DNA from: Pontixanthobacter gangjinensis
GTDB lineage: Bacteria; Pseudomonadota; Alphaproteobacteria; Sphingomonadales; Sphingomonadaceae
Direction: 5' to 3'
Length of the DNA stretch: 64,000 nucleotides
Assembly (NCBI RefSeq): GCF_009827545.1
Contig: NZ_WTYS01000001.1
Span: 2,815,772-2,879,771 of the forward strand
Within the stretch, counting starts at the first letter, position 1. Each line of letters opens with the position of its first letter. The translations under genes and the position numbers were made by a program. Under the pieces are notes generated by a model. It did not search any database, was not told where the DNA came from, and was given only the letters and a program-made list of their open reading frames with translations. Shown here piece by piece: positions 8,156 to 16,944 of this stretch.

Positions 8156-10021
8156 TTACAGCCCGATCCAGACCGCAATCCAATAGGTTGCGCCTGCAAA
8201 AATATACGCGAGCCCGAACAGGTAGGCCAACATCACTATCGGCCATTTCCACCCGTTCGTCTCGCGGCGGGCAACTGCGATGGTTGAAATGCACTGCGGC
8301 GCGAACACAAACCACGCAAGAAAAGCCAGTGCGGTTGGCAGGCTCCAGCGCGCGGCGATTTGTTCGCGCAACGCCTCTTCGGTCTCCGCATCATCCTCTG
8401 AATCGACCGCATAGGTAGTGGCGAGCGAAGCCACAGCAACTTCGCGCGCGGCCATTGCGGGCACCAACGCCAGTGTCATCTCCTGATTGAAGCCAATCGG
8501 GTCGAATGCGGGCTGGATTGCCGCAGATATTTGCCCGGCGAATGACGCATCAAGCTGGCTCTCGCCAATCTCCGCCTTGGGGAAAGTCAGCAGCAACCAC
8601 AGAACTACCGTTGCTGCAAAAATGATCGTCCCCGCGCGGCGCAGGAATACCCAGGCACGCTGCCACAGACCGATCAGCAAATCCTGCAAACGCGGCAATT
8701 GATAGCGCGGGAGCTCCATAATGAAGCCGCTCGCAGCACCTTTGGTAACTGTGCTGCGCAGGATCAGCGCGACCGCCATCGCACCGACGATGCCGAGCAC
8801 GTATAGTGTAAACAGCACCAGACCCTGCAGCCCAATTCCCGGACCAACGCTTGTTTCCGGAATGACCGCAGCGATAACCACTGCATAGACCGGCAAACGC
8901 GCCGAGCAGGTCATCAGTGGCGCGATCAGAATAGTGGTCAGGCGGTCTTTCGGGTCGGCAATACTTCGCGTCGCCATAATGCCTGGAATGGCGCAAGCGA
9001 AGCTCGACAGTAGCGGAATAAAACTGCGGCCCGACAGTCCTACCATCGCCATCAAACGGTCCATCACAAAGGCGGCACGCGCCATATATCCGGTCGATTC
9101 CATCAGCAAAATGAAAGCAAACAAAATGACGATTTGAGGCAGGAAAACAATCACTGATCCGACGCCGGCAATCAGCCCCTCGGTCAGCAAATCGCGGACA
9201 AACCCCTCGGGCAAAGTCGCTGTCACAAACTCGGACAGCATCCCTGCGCCGGTATCCAGTGCGTCGGCAAATGGCGTCGCCCATGCGAACACAGCTTGGA
9301 ATATGATGAACAGTAACGCAAACAGGATTGGCGGGCCGATCCATGGATGGAGCAACACTGAATCAAGCCGCGTATGCAAGCGGCGTTCGGTCGATTCCGA
9401 TAATATGCCAGCCTTCGCGATGTTACTGGCCGCCAATCGGCGCTCCGGCAAAGTGATGTGCGGTCGCGGCTCTGCGTGGCCGATATCCTCGGCGCGGTGC
9501 TCGGCGGCATCAATCGCGGTGATAAGTTCGCTCAGGCCGCGGCGGCGCACGGCCACAGTCGGAACAACCGGAACGCCCAGCGCACTCGACAATGCCGCCG
9601 GGTCGAGCGTCAGCCCGTCCCGCTCGGCCAGATCAACCATGTTGAGCGCAACTACGGTCGGCAGGCCCAGCTCAATCACTTCCTGCGCAAACACAAGATG
9701 CTGCTCGAGATTGGCAGCATCGAGTACCAGGATCAGCACATCAGGACGCGCTTCGCCCGGAAATTCGCCCATCACAACTTTACGCGTGACTTCTTCGTCG
9801 GGGCTGGTCGTGTCGAAGGAATAACTGCCGGGGAGATCGATCAGCTCCACAGAATCGCCCGATGGCAATTCGATCCGTCCCGCTTTGCGCTCGACCGTTA
9901 CGCCGGGATAATTGGCGATTTTCTGCCGCGCACCAGTCAGAGCATTGAACAGCGCGCTTTTACCAGCATTGGGATTACCGAGCAGTGCAGCCCGCATCAA
10001 TTTGCCAGCGCCCTTGCTCAT
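8156..10021 (-). CDS. feoB: Ferrous iron transporter FeoB
   Basis: FeoB imports Fe(II) across the inner membrane. The N-terminal GTPase domain shows G1 GNPNAGKS at residues 15-22, G3 in IDLPGSYS, and G4 NMVD. It is followed by a helical spacer and a transmembrane gate domain with LSSFACAIPGIMATR and a second CSARLPVY motif, both typical of the family. At 621 residues it is on the short side for FeoB (E. coli 773). The start overlaps the feoA stop by 4 bp (ATGA); an internal ATG at residue 9 is an alternative. Expression is probably iron-controlled. Confidence 0.97.
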   Translation of the reverse strand: MSKGAGKLMRAALLGNPNAGKSALFNALTGARQKIANYPGVTVERKAGRIELPSGDSVELIDLPGSYSFDTTSPDEEVTRKVVMGEFPGEARPDVLILVLDAANLEQHLVFAQEVIELGLPTVVALNMVDLAERDGLTLDPAALSSALGVPVVPTVAVRRRGLSELITAIDAAEHRAEDIGHAEPRPHITLPERRLAASNIAKAGILSESTERRLHTRLDSVLLHPWIGPPILFALLFIIFQAVFAWATPFADALDTGAGMLSEFVTATLPEGFVRDLLTEGLIAGVGSVIVFLPQIVILFAFILLMESTGYMARAAFVMDRLMAMVGLSGRSFIPLLSSFACAIPGIMATRSIADPKDRLTTILIAPLMTCSARLPVYAVVIAAVIPETSVGPGIGLQGLVLFTLYVLGIVGAMAVALILRSTVTKGAASGFIMELPRYQLPRLQDLLIGLWQRAWVFLRRAGTIIFAATVVLWLLLTFPKAEIGESQLDASFAGQISAAIQPAFDPIGFNQEMTLALVPAMAAREVAVASLATTYAVDSEDDAETEEALREQIAARWSLPTALAFLAWFVFAPQCISTIAVARRETNGWKWPIVMLAYLFGLAYIFAGATYWIAVWIGL

Positions 10022-10257
10022 AATGCTTCGACTTCCATCGCCTGCGCGTGGATTTTTCGCACCGCTATCGTCATACGGCCAATCATCACCGCAATCGGGT
10101 CATTGGTGCCGAATACGCCCTTATGTGCAATTGCCACTCTTGCACCCGCATCAAGGCCAAGTGAGCGCAATCTTTTGCCTTCATCAGGAGCGAGTGCCTC
10201 CCAATTAACCGCAATGATCTGGGCGCGCTTACCGCGCGGGATGGAGTCGAGCGTCAT
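10018..10257 (-). CDS. feoA: Ferrous iron transport protein FeoA
   Basis: FeoA is a small cytoplasmic SH3-like protein that supports FeoB. The 79-residue product shows the LRSLGLDAGARVAI core and the PIAVMIGRMTIAVRK strand pair typical of the family. It overlaps feoB by 4 bp and is the first gene of the feoAB unit. A possible Fur-type operator lies at 10285-10304, 27 bp before the start. Confidence 0.93.
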   Translation of the reverse strand: MTLDSIPRGKRAQIIAVNWEALAPDEGKRLRSLGLDAGARVAIAHKGVFGTNDPIAVMIGRMTIAVRKIHAQAMEVEAL

Positions 10258-10284
10258 GAGTGGGCGCTGCCACCTGCAAGCGCT

Positions 10285-10304
10285 AATTGCAAGTGATTAT
10301 CAAT
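10285..10304. promoter_or_regulatory. Possible Fur-type iron box upstream of feoA
   Basis: The A/T-rich sequence AATTGCAAGTGATTATCAAT contains TGATTATCA, which matches one half of the Fur consensus GATAATGATAATCATTATC well; the other half is degenerate. The position, 27-46 bp upstream of feoA, fits iron repression. Binding by Fur rather than another iron regulator is inference. Confidence 0.4.
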
Positions 10305-10332
10305 AGGATTAACAGCCGCCCTTTGGGTGTCC

Positions 10333-11007
10333 TCAGCGGGAGGGGTAACGCAGCCGCCCCAAAAAGCGAGAGACGCTAAAGGTCTCGCGATTAGGATTAA
10401 GCCATTTCGCCTTGGTCTTCTCAAACTTCATCACACCTTCGATACGGCGACCGAGAAATGCCTTTGTCCTAGCCTTATCGTCGCTGCTATCATCGGCGAA
10501 CACCGCCAGAGTTGCAGTGTAAATGCCTGCAAGTATCGTGCGTTTCGTATAATGGTTGTAATCGGTCGCAGTATCGCCAGCGAGCCGCCACATGATGTCC
10601 GCACTGTGCCATCCGGTCTTCAGCGATTTTGCCACATTCTGCGGCATGGCCATGATCGCGGTGGCGCGTTTTAGTGCCTCCTCTTGACCGGCAATTGCAT
10701 CGAGACGAAATTGGACAAGGCTACGGATCCTCTCGCGGATTGGCATGGCCCCGAGCAATTCTGCCGGTAAGGCCTCCGCCATTTTCGCGTCGGTCGCTGC
10801 AATCCAAGCCCCGATCATATCCATCGCACCACCTGGAAATGCCAGCTTCGCCACATCGGGATCAGCGCCAAAATCCGCTGCGGCTTGCACAATGGCAGCA
10901 TCTTTCCAGCCGTCAAAAATCGCCGCGTCAGCAATTAGCGGAGCCAAGGCCAAGCGTAGCTCGTCGAGGGTCAGGTCCACCGGATCGATCGCGGAATTTG
11001 GGGCCAT
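10333..11007 (-). CDS. COQ9 family protein (ubiquinone biosynthesis)
   Basis: The 224-residue protein resembles COQ9, a TetR-fold lipid-binding protein that helps the ubiquinone hydroxylation steps in mitochondria and alphaproteobacteria. The family signature in the C-terminal half is visible: WHSADIMWRLAGDTATDYNH, KRTILAGIYTATLAVFADD and FLGRRIEGVMKFEK (each shortened here to its core). The start at 11007 shares its A with the stop of the ankyrin gene (TGATG), so the two are translationally coupled. Confidence 0.92.
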   Translation of the reverse strand: MAPNSAIDPVDLTLDELRLALAPLIADAAIFDGWKDAAIVQAAADFGADPDVAKLAFPGGAMDMIGAWIAATDAKMAEALPAELLGAMPIRERIRSLVQFRLDAIAGQEEALKRATAIMAMPQNVAKSLKTGWHSADIMWRLAGDTATDYNHYTKRTILAGIYTATLAVFADDSSDDKARTKAFLGRRIEGVMKFEKTKAKWLNPNRETFSVSRFLGRLRYPSR

Positions 11008-11642
11008 CAGAATTGTGGCCCATAAGTCTGCGTAGGGCCAGCGTTGGCGCGCGCTTCATCCGCCTTCTTTAATTCATTAAGCATCAAACTATTGCCCGTT
11101 TGCAAAGCGATATAGTCACGACCGGTACGGCCGGAATTGTCGCTCCGGTCTGCAGAAGCCCCTTTGGACAGGAGTAAGCGCGCCATTGCCACATCTTTAC
11201 GGTGGATCGCTGTGATCAGAGGTGTTTCGCCCGAAGAATTGGTCTTGTCGATTATTGCACCCGCATCAATCAACGCCTCTGCCGCATCGACCGCGCCCAA
11301 GGTGGCAACGATTTGTAGGGGGGTAAGGCCATTGCGGTCCGCGATATTGGGATTTGCGCCATAGGCGGTAAGGAATTTGACCCACTGTGTATCGCGCCGT
11401 TTCGCAACAATATGCAGCGCGGTTTCACCGGTGGTAATATCGCGCGTATTTACCACAACGCTGCCGGGTTCTTTCAAGGCTTCGGTGACAATGTCGCCTT
11501 CATTCTCTTTCACGGCTTCCAGGAATTTATAGCCGTCCGATTGAAATTGGGCCGCAGCCGGAACTGCGGTCAACGCGGCTGCACCCATAGGCACTACCAA
11601 TGCGATAAAAGCGAAAAATTTGCGGAAAACGGCAGTGGCCAT
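11007..11642 (-). CDS. Periplasmic ankyrin-repeat protein
   Basis: A 211-residue exported protein. The signal peptide runs to about AVPAAAQF. It is followed by about four ankyrin repeats, recognised by TGETALHIVAKRRDTQWVKF, NGLTPLQIVATLGAVDAAEAL, SGETPLITAIHRKDVAMARL and a last SGRTGRDYIALQ. ATG at 11642 is chosen because GGAG lies seven bases upstream; a TTG two codons earlier is possible. Ankyrin repeats bind protein partners, but no partner is evident. The gene is coupled to COQ9 by a TGATG overlap and divergent from the SCO1 gene. Confidence 0.9.
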   Translation of the reverse strand: MATAVFRKFFAFIALVVPMGAAALTAVPAAAQFQSDGYKFLEAVKENEGDIVTEALKEPGSVVVNTRDITTGETALHIVAKRRDTQWVKFLTAYGANPNIADRNGLTPLQIVATLGAVDAAEALIDAGAIIDKTNSSGETPLITAIHRKDVAMARLLLSKGASADRSDNSGRTGRDYIALQTGNSLMLNELKKADEARANAGPTQTYGPQF

Positions 11643-11712
11643 TTTCAATCTCCAGGAAATAACTACGTGACGAAACGGATTCGTTCTCTTGATGAAAAGC
11701 GATTAGCAGACC

Positions 11713-12342
11713 ATGAACCTCAACGCTATGCTTCACTATATCCGTAGTTATTTCATTCTGATTGCCGCAACCATGATGCTGGCCGCATGCGATCCCGCTC
11801 CATCAGGCGAAGTTGGCCCTTCGCTCGATGGCGTCGATTTACGCGGCTCGGCGATTGGCGGCGACTTCCTGCTGACCTCCAACGAAGGCAAGCCAGTGCG
11901 CTGGGCTGATTTTACCGGACAATACCGCATGGTGTATTTCGGTTTTGCCTATTGTCCCGACATCTGTCCGACTGATGTTGCGCGGTCTTCAGCAGGTTTG
12001 GCTATATTTGAAAAGTCGTACCCTGACCTTGGTGCAAAGATTCAGCCGATTTTCATCACAGTCGATCCTGAACGAGACGACGTTGCCACTATCGGAGAAT
12101 TTGTAGACAATTTCCATCCGAGGCTTATCGGATTAACCGGTTCCCAAGAGGCCATCGACACAGCACTTGAAGCGTTCAAGGTCACAGCAATCAAGATGCC
12201 AGAGACCGAGGCTGGCAATTATGATTTCGAACACAGCACTTTCACCTATTTATTTGATCCTGATGGCAAACCTTTAGGTATAATCCCAACCGATAAGGGG
12301 CCGAATGGGGTCGTCGCCGAACTTGAACGATGGGTTCGATGA
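11713..12342 (+). CDS. SCO1/SenC family copper chaperone, lipoprotein
   Basis: SCO proteins deliver copper to the CuA site of cytochrome c oxidase. The 209-residue protein has a lipoprotein signal with lipobox LAAC (Cys26), then a thioredoxin fold carrying the copper ligands CPDIC (Cys81, Cys85) and His174 in FEHSTFTYL. The FITVDPERD segment is typical. The start could also be ATG 11728, which would shorten the signal by five residues. It overlaps the next gene by 4 bp (ATGA) and opens a run of co-directional genes that reaches the riboflavin genes. Confidence 0.93.
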   Translation: MNLNAMLHYIRSYFILIAATMMLAACDPAPSGEVGPSLDGVDLRGSAIGGDFLLTSNEGKPVRWADFTGQYRMVYFGFAYCPDICPTDVARSSAGLAIFEKSYPDLGAKIQPIFITVDPERDDVATIGEFVDNFHPRLIGLTGSQEAIDTALEAFKVTAIKMPETEAGNYDFEHSTFTYLFDPDGKPLGIIPTDKGPNGVVAELERWVR

Positions 12343-12812
12343 GAGAGCGTTTCTGGGAACTTCCGATCGGCGATCTCGACCGGCAAGAATGGGAAGCGCT
12401 GTGCGATGGCTGTGGCCGCTGTTGTCTGCACAAAATCGAAGATGAAGATACCGGCGCGATCGAGGATACCAACGTCGCCTGCAAATTGCTCGATCCGCAA
12501 ACCGCGCGCTGCACCGATTACCGCAACCGTAAGGCTTTCGTGCCCGATTGTATGCGGCTGACCCTGAAAATTGTCGAAAAGGTGGCATGGCTACCTGCAA
12601 CCTGTGCATATCGGCTGCGCGCCGATGGCGAACCGCTAAAGGATTGGCATTATCTGATTTCCGGCGATCATGAGGCGGTCAAGGAAGCCGGAGTTTCGGT
12701 CGCCAAGCGAGTGATCAGCGAAGTCGACGCAGGTCCGCTAGAACATCACATAGTCGAATGGCCGAATAGTGATGCGAATTGGGATCAGGACCACGGCTGG
12801 GATCAAATCTGA
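12339..12812 (+). CDS. YcgN-like cysteine cluster protein (UPF0260)
   Basis: The 157-residue protein belongs to the YcgN/UPF0260 family. It has the cysteine cluster CDGCGRCC near residues 22-29 and further conserved cysteines in the NVACKLLD, ARCTDYRNR and PDCMRL segments, which probably bind a metal or iron-sulfur centre. The WHYLISGD motif near the C-terminus is characteristic. Function is not established. The start (MRERFWE) overlaps the SCO1 stop by 4 bp, and its own stop overlaps the next start as TGATG. Confidence 0.92.
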   Translation: MRERFWELPIGDLDRQEWEALCDGCGRCCLHKIEDEDTGAIEDTNVACKLLDPQTARCTDYRNRKAFVPDCMRLTLKIVEKVAWLPATCAYRLRADGEPLKDWHYLISGDHEAVKEAGVSVAKRVISEVDAGPLEHHIVEWPNSDANWDQDHGWDQI

Positions 12813-13531
12813 TGGACTGGATGGGTCGCCAAAATGAAACGCCGACCATCAGCGTATCAGGCCGGGATATTCCCATTGCGATCCGGCGTCACCAAACTGC
12901 CAAACGACTTGTGATGCGGCTCGCGCCAGATGGCAGCGAAGTCCGGGTGACGATGCCTCGCTGGGGGCAATCGCGCGATGCAGTGGATTTTGCTCGGACC
13001 CGGATTGAATGGTTGGCGCGCCAATTGTCAGGAATTTCGGACAAAACACCGCCTGCCCACGGAGAGAAAATTCCCTTTCGCGGCGACACACTGACTATCG
13101 ATTGGGACAGCAACTACCCGCGCAAACCGGTCACCGATGACGGCAATTTGCTGGTTGGCGGGCCGCAAAGCGGCCTTCCCGCCCGTATCGAGAAATGGCT
13201 TCGGGCAGAGGGGCTGGAGCTGATGGAAAGTGACCTTACCCAGTATTGTGAACGGGCGGACGTGATCGCTCCCAAAATAGCGTTATCCAAGGCGCAGCGG
13301 CGCTGGGGTAGCTGTTCCAGCAGCGGCACCGTTCGAATCAATTGGCGGCTGATTATGGCGCCTGACCACGTACGCCGGTCAGTCGTGGCGCATGAGGTCG
13401 CGCATCTTGTCCATTTCGACCATAGTCCGGCTTTTTATCGATTGCTTGGCGATTTGTTCGAGGGCGAATTAAGCGCGGCAGACAGTTGGCTGAAGCGGCA
13501 GGGCCGCTCGCTTTACCGTTATTTTGGATAG
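12812..13531 (+). CDS. YgjP/SprT-like zinc metallopeptidase (DUF45)
   Basis: The 239-residue protein is a YgjP-type DUF45 family putative metal-dependent protease. The zinc site HEVAH lies at residues 194-198, with a third ligand at His204 (HFDHS), and the family motif RRWGSCSSSG lies upstream. The N-terminal half is the usual beta-rich domain (IRRHQTAKRLVMRL, VRVTMPRWG). The start ATG 12812 shares its A with the preceding stop. The cellular substrate is unknown; the coupling to the YcgN-like and SCO1 genes may only reflect operon packing. Confidence 0.92.
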   Translation: MDWMGRQNETPTISVSGRDIPIAIRRHQTAKRLVMRLAPDGSEVRVTMPRWGQSRDAVDFARTRIEWLARQLSGISDKTPPAHGEKIPFRGDTLTIDWDSNYPRKPVTDDGNLLVGGPQSGLPARIEKWLRAEGLELMESDLTQYCERADVIAPKIALSKAQRRWGSCSSSGTVRINWRLIMAPDHVRRSVVAHEVAHLVHFDHSPAFYRLLGDLFEGELSAADSWLKRQGRSLYRYFG

Positions 13532-13614
13532 GTCGGCGCGCTTTTCCGTCGCAAAGATTTGGCAAATCCAGCAAAAGTCTGGCGAAATCACGCATTGGCG
13601 CTTATCTTGCGAAC

Positions 13615-14064
13615 ATGAGCTTGATCAGCAGACTTAACCCCAAAGATGGCGTCCAGGACTTCTGGAGTGAATTTCGCCGCCCCAATCCTTACCGCTGGCG
13701 TATTTTGGCCGCTTCGATGACTCTAACAGGTGGGTTGATGTATCTCATCATCCAAGAGAACGTCGTCGGGCCGCCAGTGCCCTATGATGTCGAGTATATC
13801 ACTAGTTTCGAGCCCGGGCGGACCGACGAGGAGATCATGGTCTCCAACATCGAAAATCAGCGCAAGAAAGAAGAGATGGCAGCGCTGCTTGAACAGAATG
13901 AGGAGCGCAAGAAGGAACTCTACCGCGCGCTTGCCCGTGCCAGCGGAATGGACCCGGACGAGATCGAACGCGAAGCAGCAGAAGAAGAAGCGCGCGATGA
14001 AGCTGCTGCAATCGTGCGGCGTGAACAGGCGCTAGGCCGGAGCACTGTCAATTCCGCCGAGTGA
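13615..14064 (+). CDS. Single-pass membrane protein with acidic coiled coil, unknown function
   Basis: I do not recognise a named family. The 149-residue protein has a short cytosolic N-terminus (SLISRLNPKDGVQDFWSEFR), one membrane segment (ILAASMTLTGGLMYLII, about residues 33-49), and a highly charged Glu/Arg/Lys helix from about residue 75 to the end that should form a coiled coil. The start at 13615 is chosen because the segment before it has no protein-like character. Its stop (TGA 14062-14064) overlaps an ATG (14064-14066) that looks like the ancestral ribD start. Confidence 0.8.
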   Translation: MSLISRLNPKDGVQDFWSEFRRPNPYRWRILAASMTLTGGLMYLIIQENVVGPPVPYDVEYITSFEPGRTDEEIMVSNIENQRKKEEMAALLEQNEERKKELYRALARASGMDPDEIEREAAEEEARDEAAAIVRREQALGRSTVNSAE

Positions 14065-15040
14065 TGCCGATTGGCTGGCTGCGGCAGCGCGGCTGGGGCT
14101 GCGCGGCAGGCCGGTCAGCCGCCCCAACCCGTCTGTTGGCGCCATAATCGTCAAAGATGGCATCGTAATCGCTCACGGCCACACGCAAGCAGGCGGACGC
14201 CCCCACGCTGAAGCAATGGCGCTGGCACAAGCAGGCGAAGCCGCCATAGGCGCCACGCTTTATTGCAGCCTTGAACCGTGCGCCCATCGATCCGACCGTG
14301 GCCCGGCTTGCAGTCAGTTAATTGGCAGTTCCGGCATAACGCGGGTCGTTTACGGGCTCGCAGACCCAGATTCCCGCACCAATGGGGAGGGTCAAAGCAT
14401 ATTGCGCGATGCAGGCATCAAAGCCGAATTGACAGACTGCGCCGCATGCAAAACCAGCCTTTCGGGATACCTCATGCGCAAGACCAAAGGTCGTCCTCAT
14501 GTAACCATCAAGCTCGCGATGTCGCTCGACGGGTTTCTTGCGCGGCCAGATGGCGAAAGCCAATGGATCACTGGCGCAAATGCTCGTGCACATGTCCACT
14601 CACGGCGTGCGATGGCCGATGCAATATTGGTTGGCGGTGGAACTTGGCGCGCAGACAAGCCGCGCCTCGATGTGCGGTTGCCTGGGCTGGAAAGTCGCAG
14701 CCCGCAGCGCATACTTCTTTCACGCGGGATCGCGCCAGATGGCGTCAAAGTGATCAACCATCCGGCACAGATATCAGCACTGGATGGCGTACAATATCTC
14801 TATGTCGAAGGCGGCGCGCAAACGGCCGCGTCATTCTTGAAAAAAGGCCTTGCCGACCGGATCGAAATCTACCGCGCTCCGATTTTTCTGGGCAGCGGCA
14901 TAACCGCATTGGGCGATTACGGTCTGACGAGCCTGGCCGAGGCGCATGAATACTGGCAGCTGACAGAACGCCGGATGCTTGGCACCGATACTTACGAAGC
15001 CTATGACCGCAGCGAAGCCTCCTTTAATTCAGGAAATTAG
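14063..15040 (+). CDS. ribD: Riboflavin biosynthesis deaminase/reductase RibD, start codon problem
   Basis: RibD carries out the deaminase and reductase steps between GTP cyclohydrolase II and lumazine formation. The deaminase half shows HAE (GGRPHAEAM) and the zinc cysteines in EPCAHRSDRGPACSQLI. The reductase half begins near VTIKLAMSLDG. Homology clearly begins at DADWLAAAARLGLRGRP (14063), but between the TAG at 14033 and the ATG at 14216 this frame has no ATG, GTG or TTG. ATG 14216 would cut off the HAE motif. One missing G after ATG 14064 would restore MADWLAAAAR; otherwise CTG 14045 or ATT 14051 (GGAG eight bases upstream) must serve. ribE follows directly. Confidence 0.9.
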   Translation, partial: DADWLAAAARLGLRGRPVSRPNPSVGAIIVKDGIVIAHGHTQAGGRPHAEAMALAQAGEAAIGATLYCSLEPCAHRSDRGPACSQLIGSSGITRVVYGLADPDSRTNGEGQSILRDAGIKAELTDCAACKTSLSGYLMRKTKGRPHVTIKLAMSLDGFLARPDGESQWITGANARAHVHSRRAMADAILVGGGTWRADKPRLDVRLPGLESRSPQRILLSRGIAPDGVKVINHPAQISALDGVQYLYVEGGAQTAASFLKKGLADRIEIYRAPIFLGSGITALGDYGLTSLAEAHEYWQLTERRMLGTDTYEAYDRSEASFNSGN

Positions 15041-15658
15041 ATGTTCACCGGAATTGTAACCGCCATCGGCACAGTCGAATCGAGCGAACCGCAGGGCGAT
15101 CTGCGCGTGCGGATCGCCTGCCCCTATGACCCCGCAGAGATCGCTATCGGTGCATCAATTGCCTGTTCGGGCGCATGCATGACTGTCGTGGAACGCGGCG
15201 GGGCCAAGGGCGATGCATGGTTTGCAGTAGATGTTTCAGGCGAAAGCGCCTCCAAAACCGCGACCGGAATGTGGAATGCAGGTGCGAAGCTGAACCTCGA
15301 AACCGCGCTCAGGCTTGGCGATGAGCTTGGCGGTCATATCGTGACCGGCCATGTCGATGCGGTAGGCCGAGTGGACAGCGTAGAGCCAGCCGCCGGATCG
15401 CACAAAGTCACAATCCGCGCCCCGCGTGATCTTGCCGCCTTCATTGCGCCCAAGGGGTCAATCACGGTGCAAGGCGTCTCGCTGACAGTGAATGACGTGA
15501 CCGACAATGCCGATGGATCATGCAGCTTCACGCTCAACATAATTCCGCATACGTGGGACGTGACCACGCTTGGCGATCTGGGCGCAGGTAGCGAAGTCAA
15601 TCTGGAGATCGACGTGCTCGCGCGCTATCTCAAGCGGATGGAGAGTTTACGAGCGTGA
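15041..15658 (+). CDS. ribE: Riboflavin synthase alpha subunit
   Basis: Riboflavin synthase dismutates two molecules of dimethylribityllumazine to riboflavin. The 205-residue protein has the N-terminal MFTGIVTAIGTV signature and the two-fold internal repeat of lumazine-binding domains: GASIACSGACMTV in the first half and KGSITVQGVSLTVNDV in the second. GGHIVTGHVDAVG ends the linker. The start follows the ribD stop with no gap. ribBA and ribH are not seen downstream, so this is only part of the pathway. Confidence 0.97.
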   Translation: MFTGIVTAIGTVESSEPQGDLRVRIACPYDPAEIAIGASIACSGACMTVVERGGAKGDAWFAVDVSGESASKTATGMWNAGAKLNLETALRLGDELGGHIVTGHVDAVGRVDSVEPAAGSHKVTIRAPRDLAAFIAPKGSITVQGVSLTVNDVTDNADGSCSFTLNIIPHTWDVTTLGDLGAGSEVNLEIDVLARYLKRMESLRA

Positions 15659-15695
15659 TAGCGCCGTCCAAAGACTTCAAGCGGCCCCACCAAGG

Positions 15696-15908
15696 TTGAA
15701 CAAAAATGAACTATCTCACGCAGACGTCAGCGCTATTATAGAAATGGCGCTTAGCGACCATGTCAGCTTCGCCAATATCGAGCGGGAGTTTGGCTTGTCC
15801 GATAGTGAGGTAAAGGGTTTGATGCGGGCATCGCTCAAGCCTTCCAGCTATCGCACTTGGCGTAAACGTGTCCGGCAATTTGGTGACCGGCGCGAGCATT
15901 ACAAATGA
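15696..15908 (+). CDS. TIGR03643 family small protein
   Basis: The protein of about 70 residues resembles TIGR03643, a small conserved family of unknown function. The recognisable core is AIIEMALSDHVSFANIEREF followed by GLSDSEVKGLMR and LKPSSYRTWRKRV. A helix-turn-helix-like layout is suggested by this pattern. The start is uncertain: TTG 15696 gives the usual length for the family (MNKNELSHADV), while no ATG precedes the core in frame near ribE. The protein ends REHYK, close to the usual family end. Confidence 0.75.
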   Translation: MNKNELSHADVSAIIEMALSDHVSFANIEREFGLSDSEVKGLMRASLKPSSYRTWRKRVRQFGDRREHYK

Positions 15909-15990
15909 TCGCATTGATTTCATCCAAAAACCGCGAACGTTTACTGCTAGATTAACTACCAATACACCTCACGCCCCGTTACAATAGGTT

Positions 15991-16935
15991 ATGGAAAACG
16001 CCGACATTGTCATCACTTGGGTCGATGGATCGACTCCCGAAATGATGGAAAAGCGTGCCCATTTTCTTGGTGCAGCGGAACAGCCCCTGCACGGCAATGG
16101 GATCAATCCGCACCGTTGGCTGTGCAGTGACGAACTTGGCTATTGCCTGCGGTCGATCGCCAATCATGCGCCCGATATCCGGCGGATATGGATTCTTACC
16201 GACGGACAAACCCCTGAACTGCCGGATCTTCCTGCCAGTCTCAAAGCCAAGATATCAATCGCCGATCACAGACAAATTTTCGCAGGCTATGAAGAGTTCC
16301 TGCCGACATTCAATTCGCTATCGATCGAGACATTTTTGTGGCGGATCCCCGGCCTTGCCGAGCATTTTCTCTATTTCAATGATGATGTTTTCCTTACCGC
16401 GCCGGTCAAATTTTCAGACTTCTTCACACAAGATGGTCCTGTGCTACGCGGCAAATGGGCTGATCTCTCGCATCTGCTGGGTTGTGAGGAGAGCCGCAAT
16501 GATGCGGCATTGCTCAACCAATATAACCAAATTGCATCGGGTAGACTCGCGGGGTTCACTGCCGACCATCTGTTCGAAAGCGCGCATGTGGTGTACCCGA
16601 TGCAACGTTCCATTATGGAAACGCTGTTTGCCGAGCACCTCGAAGCGTTCACCGCCAATTGCGCCTTCCGGTTTCGCAGCACATCGCAATTCCTGCCGCA
16701 AAGCCTGTACACCCATCATTGCCTAAATCATGGCCTGGGCCGCATCAGCGAGCTTAGTGACCATCTGCACATTCCGGCCAATAATGACGGAGATTGGTCG
16801 GCAGAAGCCATCAAGCAAGTACTGTCCAATCTTGCAGGCCCCGAGATTAAATTATTGTGTATTAATGACCTGCCAGAAATCGAAGGCCGCCTGCCCAATG
16901 TGAGGCAGTGGATCGAGCGCGCGATTACTCAGTAA
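15991..16935 (+). CDS. Stealth family phosphotransferase (capsule/exopolysaccharide type)
   Basis: Stealth proteins transfer sugar-1-phosphate residues in capsule or cell-wall polymers. The 314-residue protein has the conserved regions in order: CR1 (DIVITWVDGSTPEM, near the N-terminus), CR2 (HFLYFNDDVFLTAPV, around residues 126-140), CR3-like (AHVVYPMQRSIMETLF) and a shorter C-terminal part. No other polysaccharide genes lie beside it, which is unusual. The gene follows an 82-bp gap after the TIGR03643 gene and converges on the HerA-like gene. Confidence 0.88.
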   Translation: MENADIVITWVDGSTPEMMEKRAHFLGAAEQPLHGNGINPHRWLCSDELGYCLRSIANHAPDIRRIWILTDGQTPELPDLPASLKAKISIADHRQIFAGYEEFLPTFNSLSIETFLWRIPGLAEHFLYFNDDVFLTAPVKFSDFFTQDGPVLRGKWADLSHLLGCEESRNDAALLNQYNQIASGRLAGFTADHLFESAHVVYPMQRSIMETLFAEHLEAFTANCAFRFRSTSQFLPQSLYTHHCLNHGLGRISELSDHLHIPANNDGDWSAEAIKQVLSNLAGPEIKLLCINDLPEIEGRLPNVRQWIERAITQ

Positions 16936-16944
16936 CAGGCGAAG

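Noticed and set aside
8550-9344. Second minus-strand ORF of 264 codons inside feoB
   Set aside because: It is another frame of feoB, and its product is rich in Cys, Arg and His. feoB has normal family motifs in its own frame.
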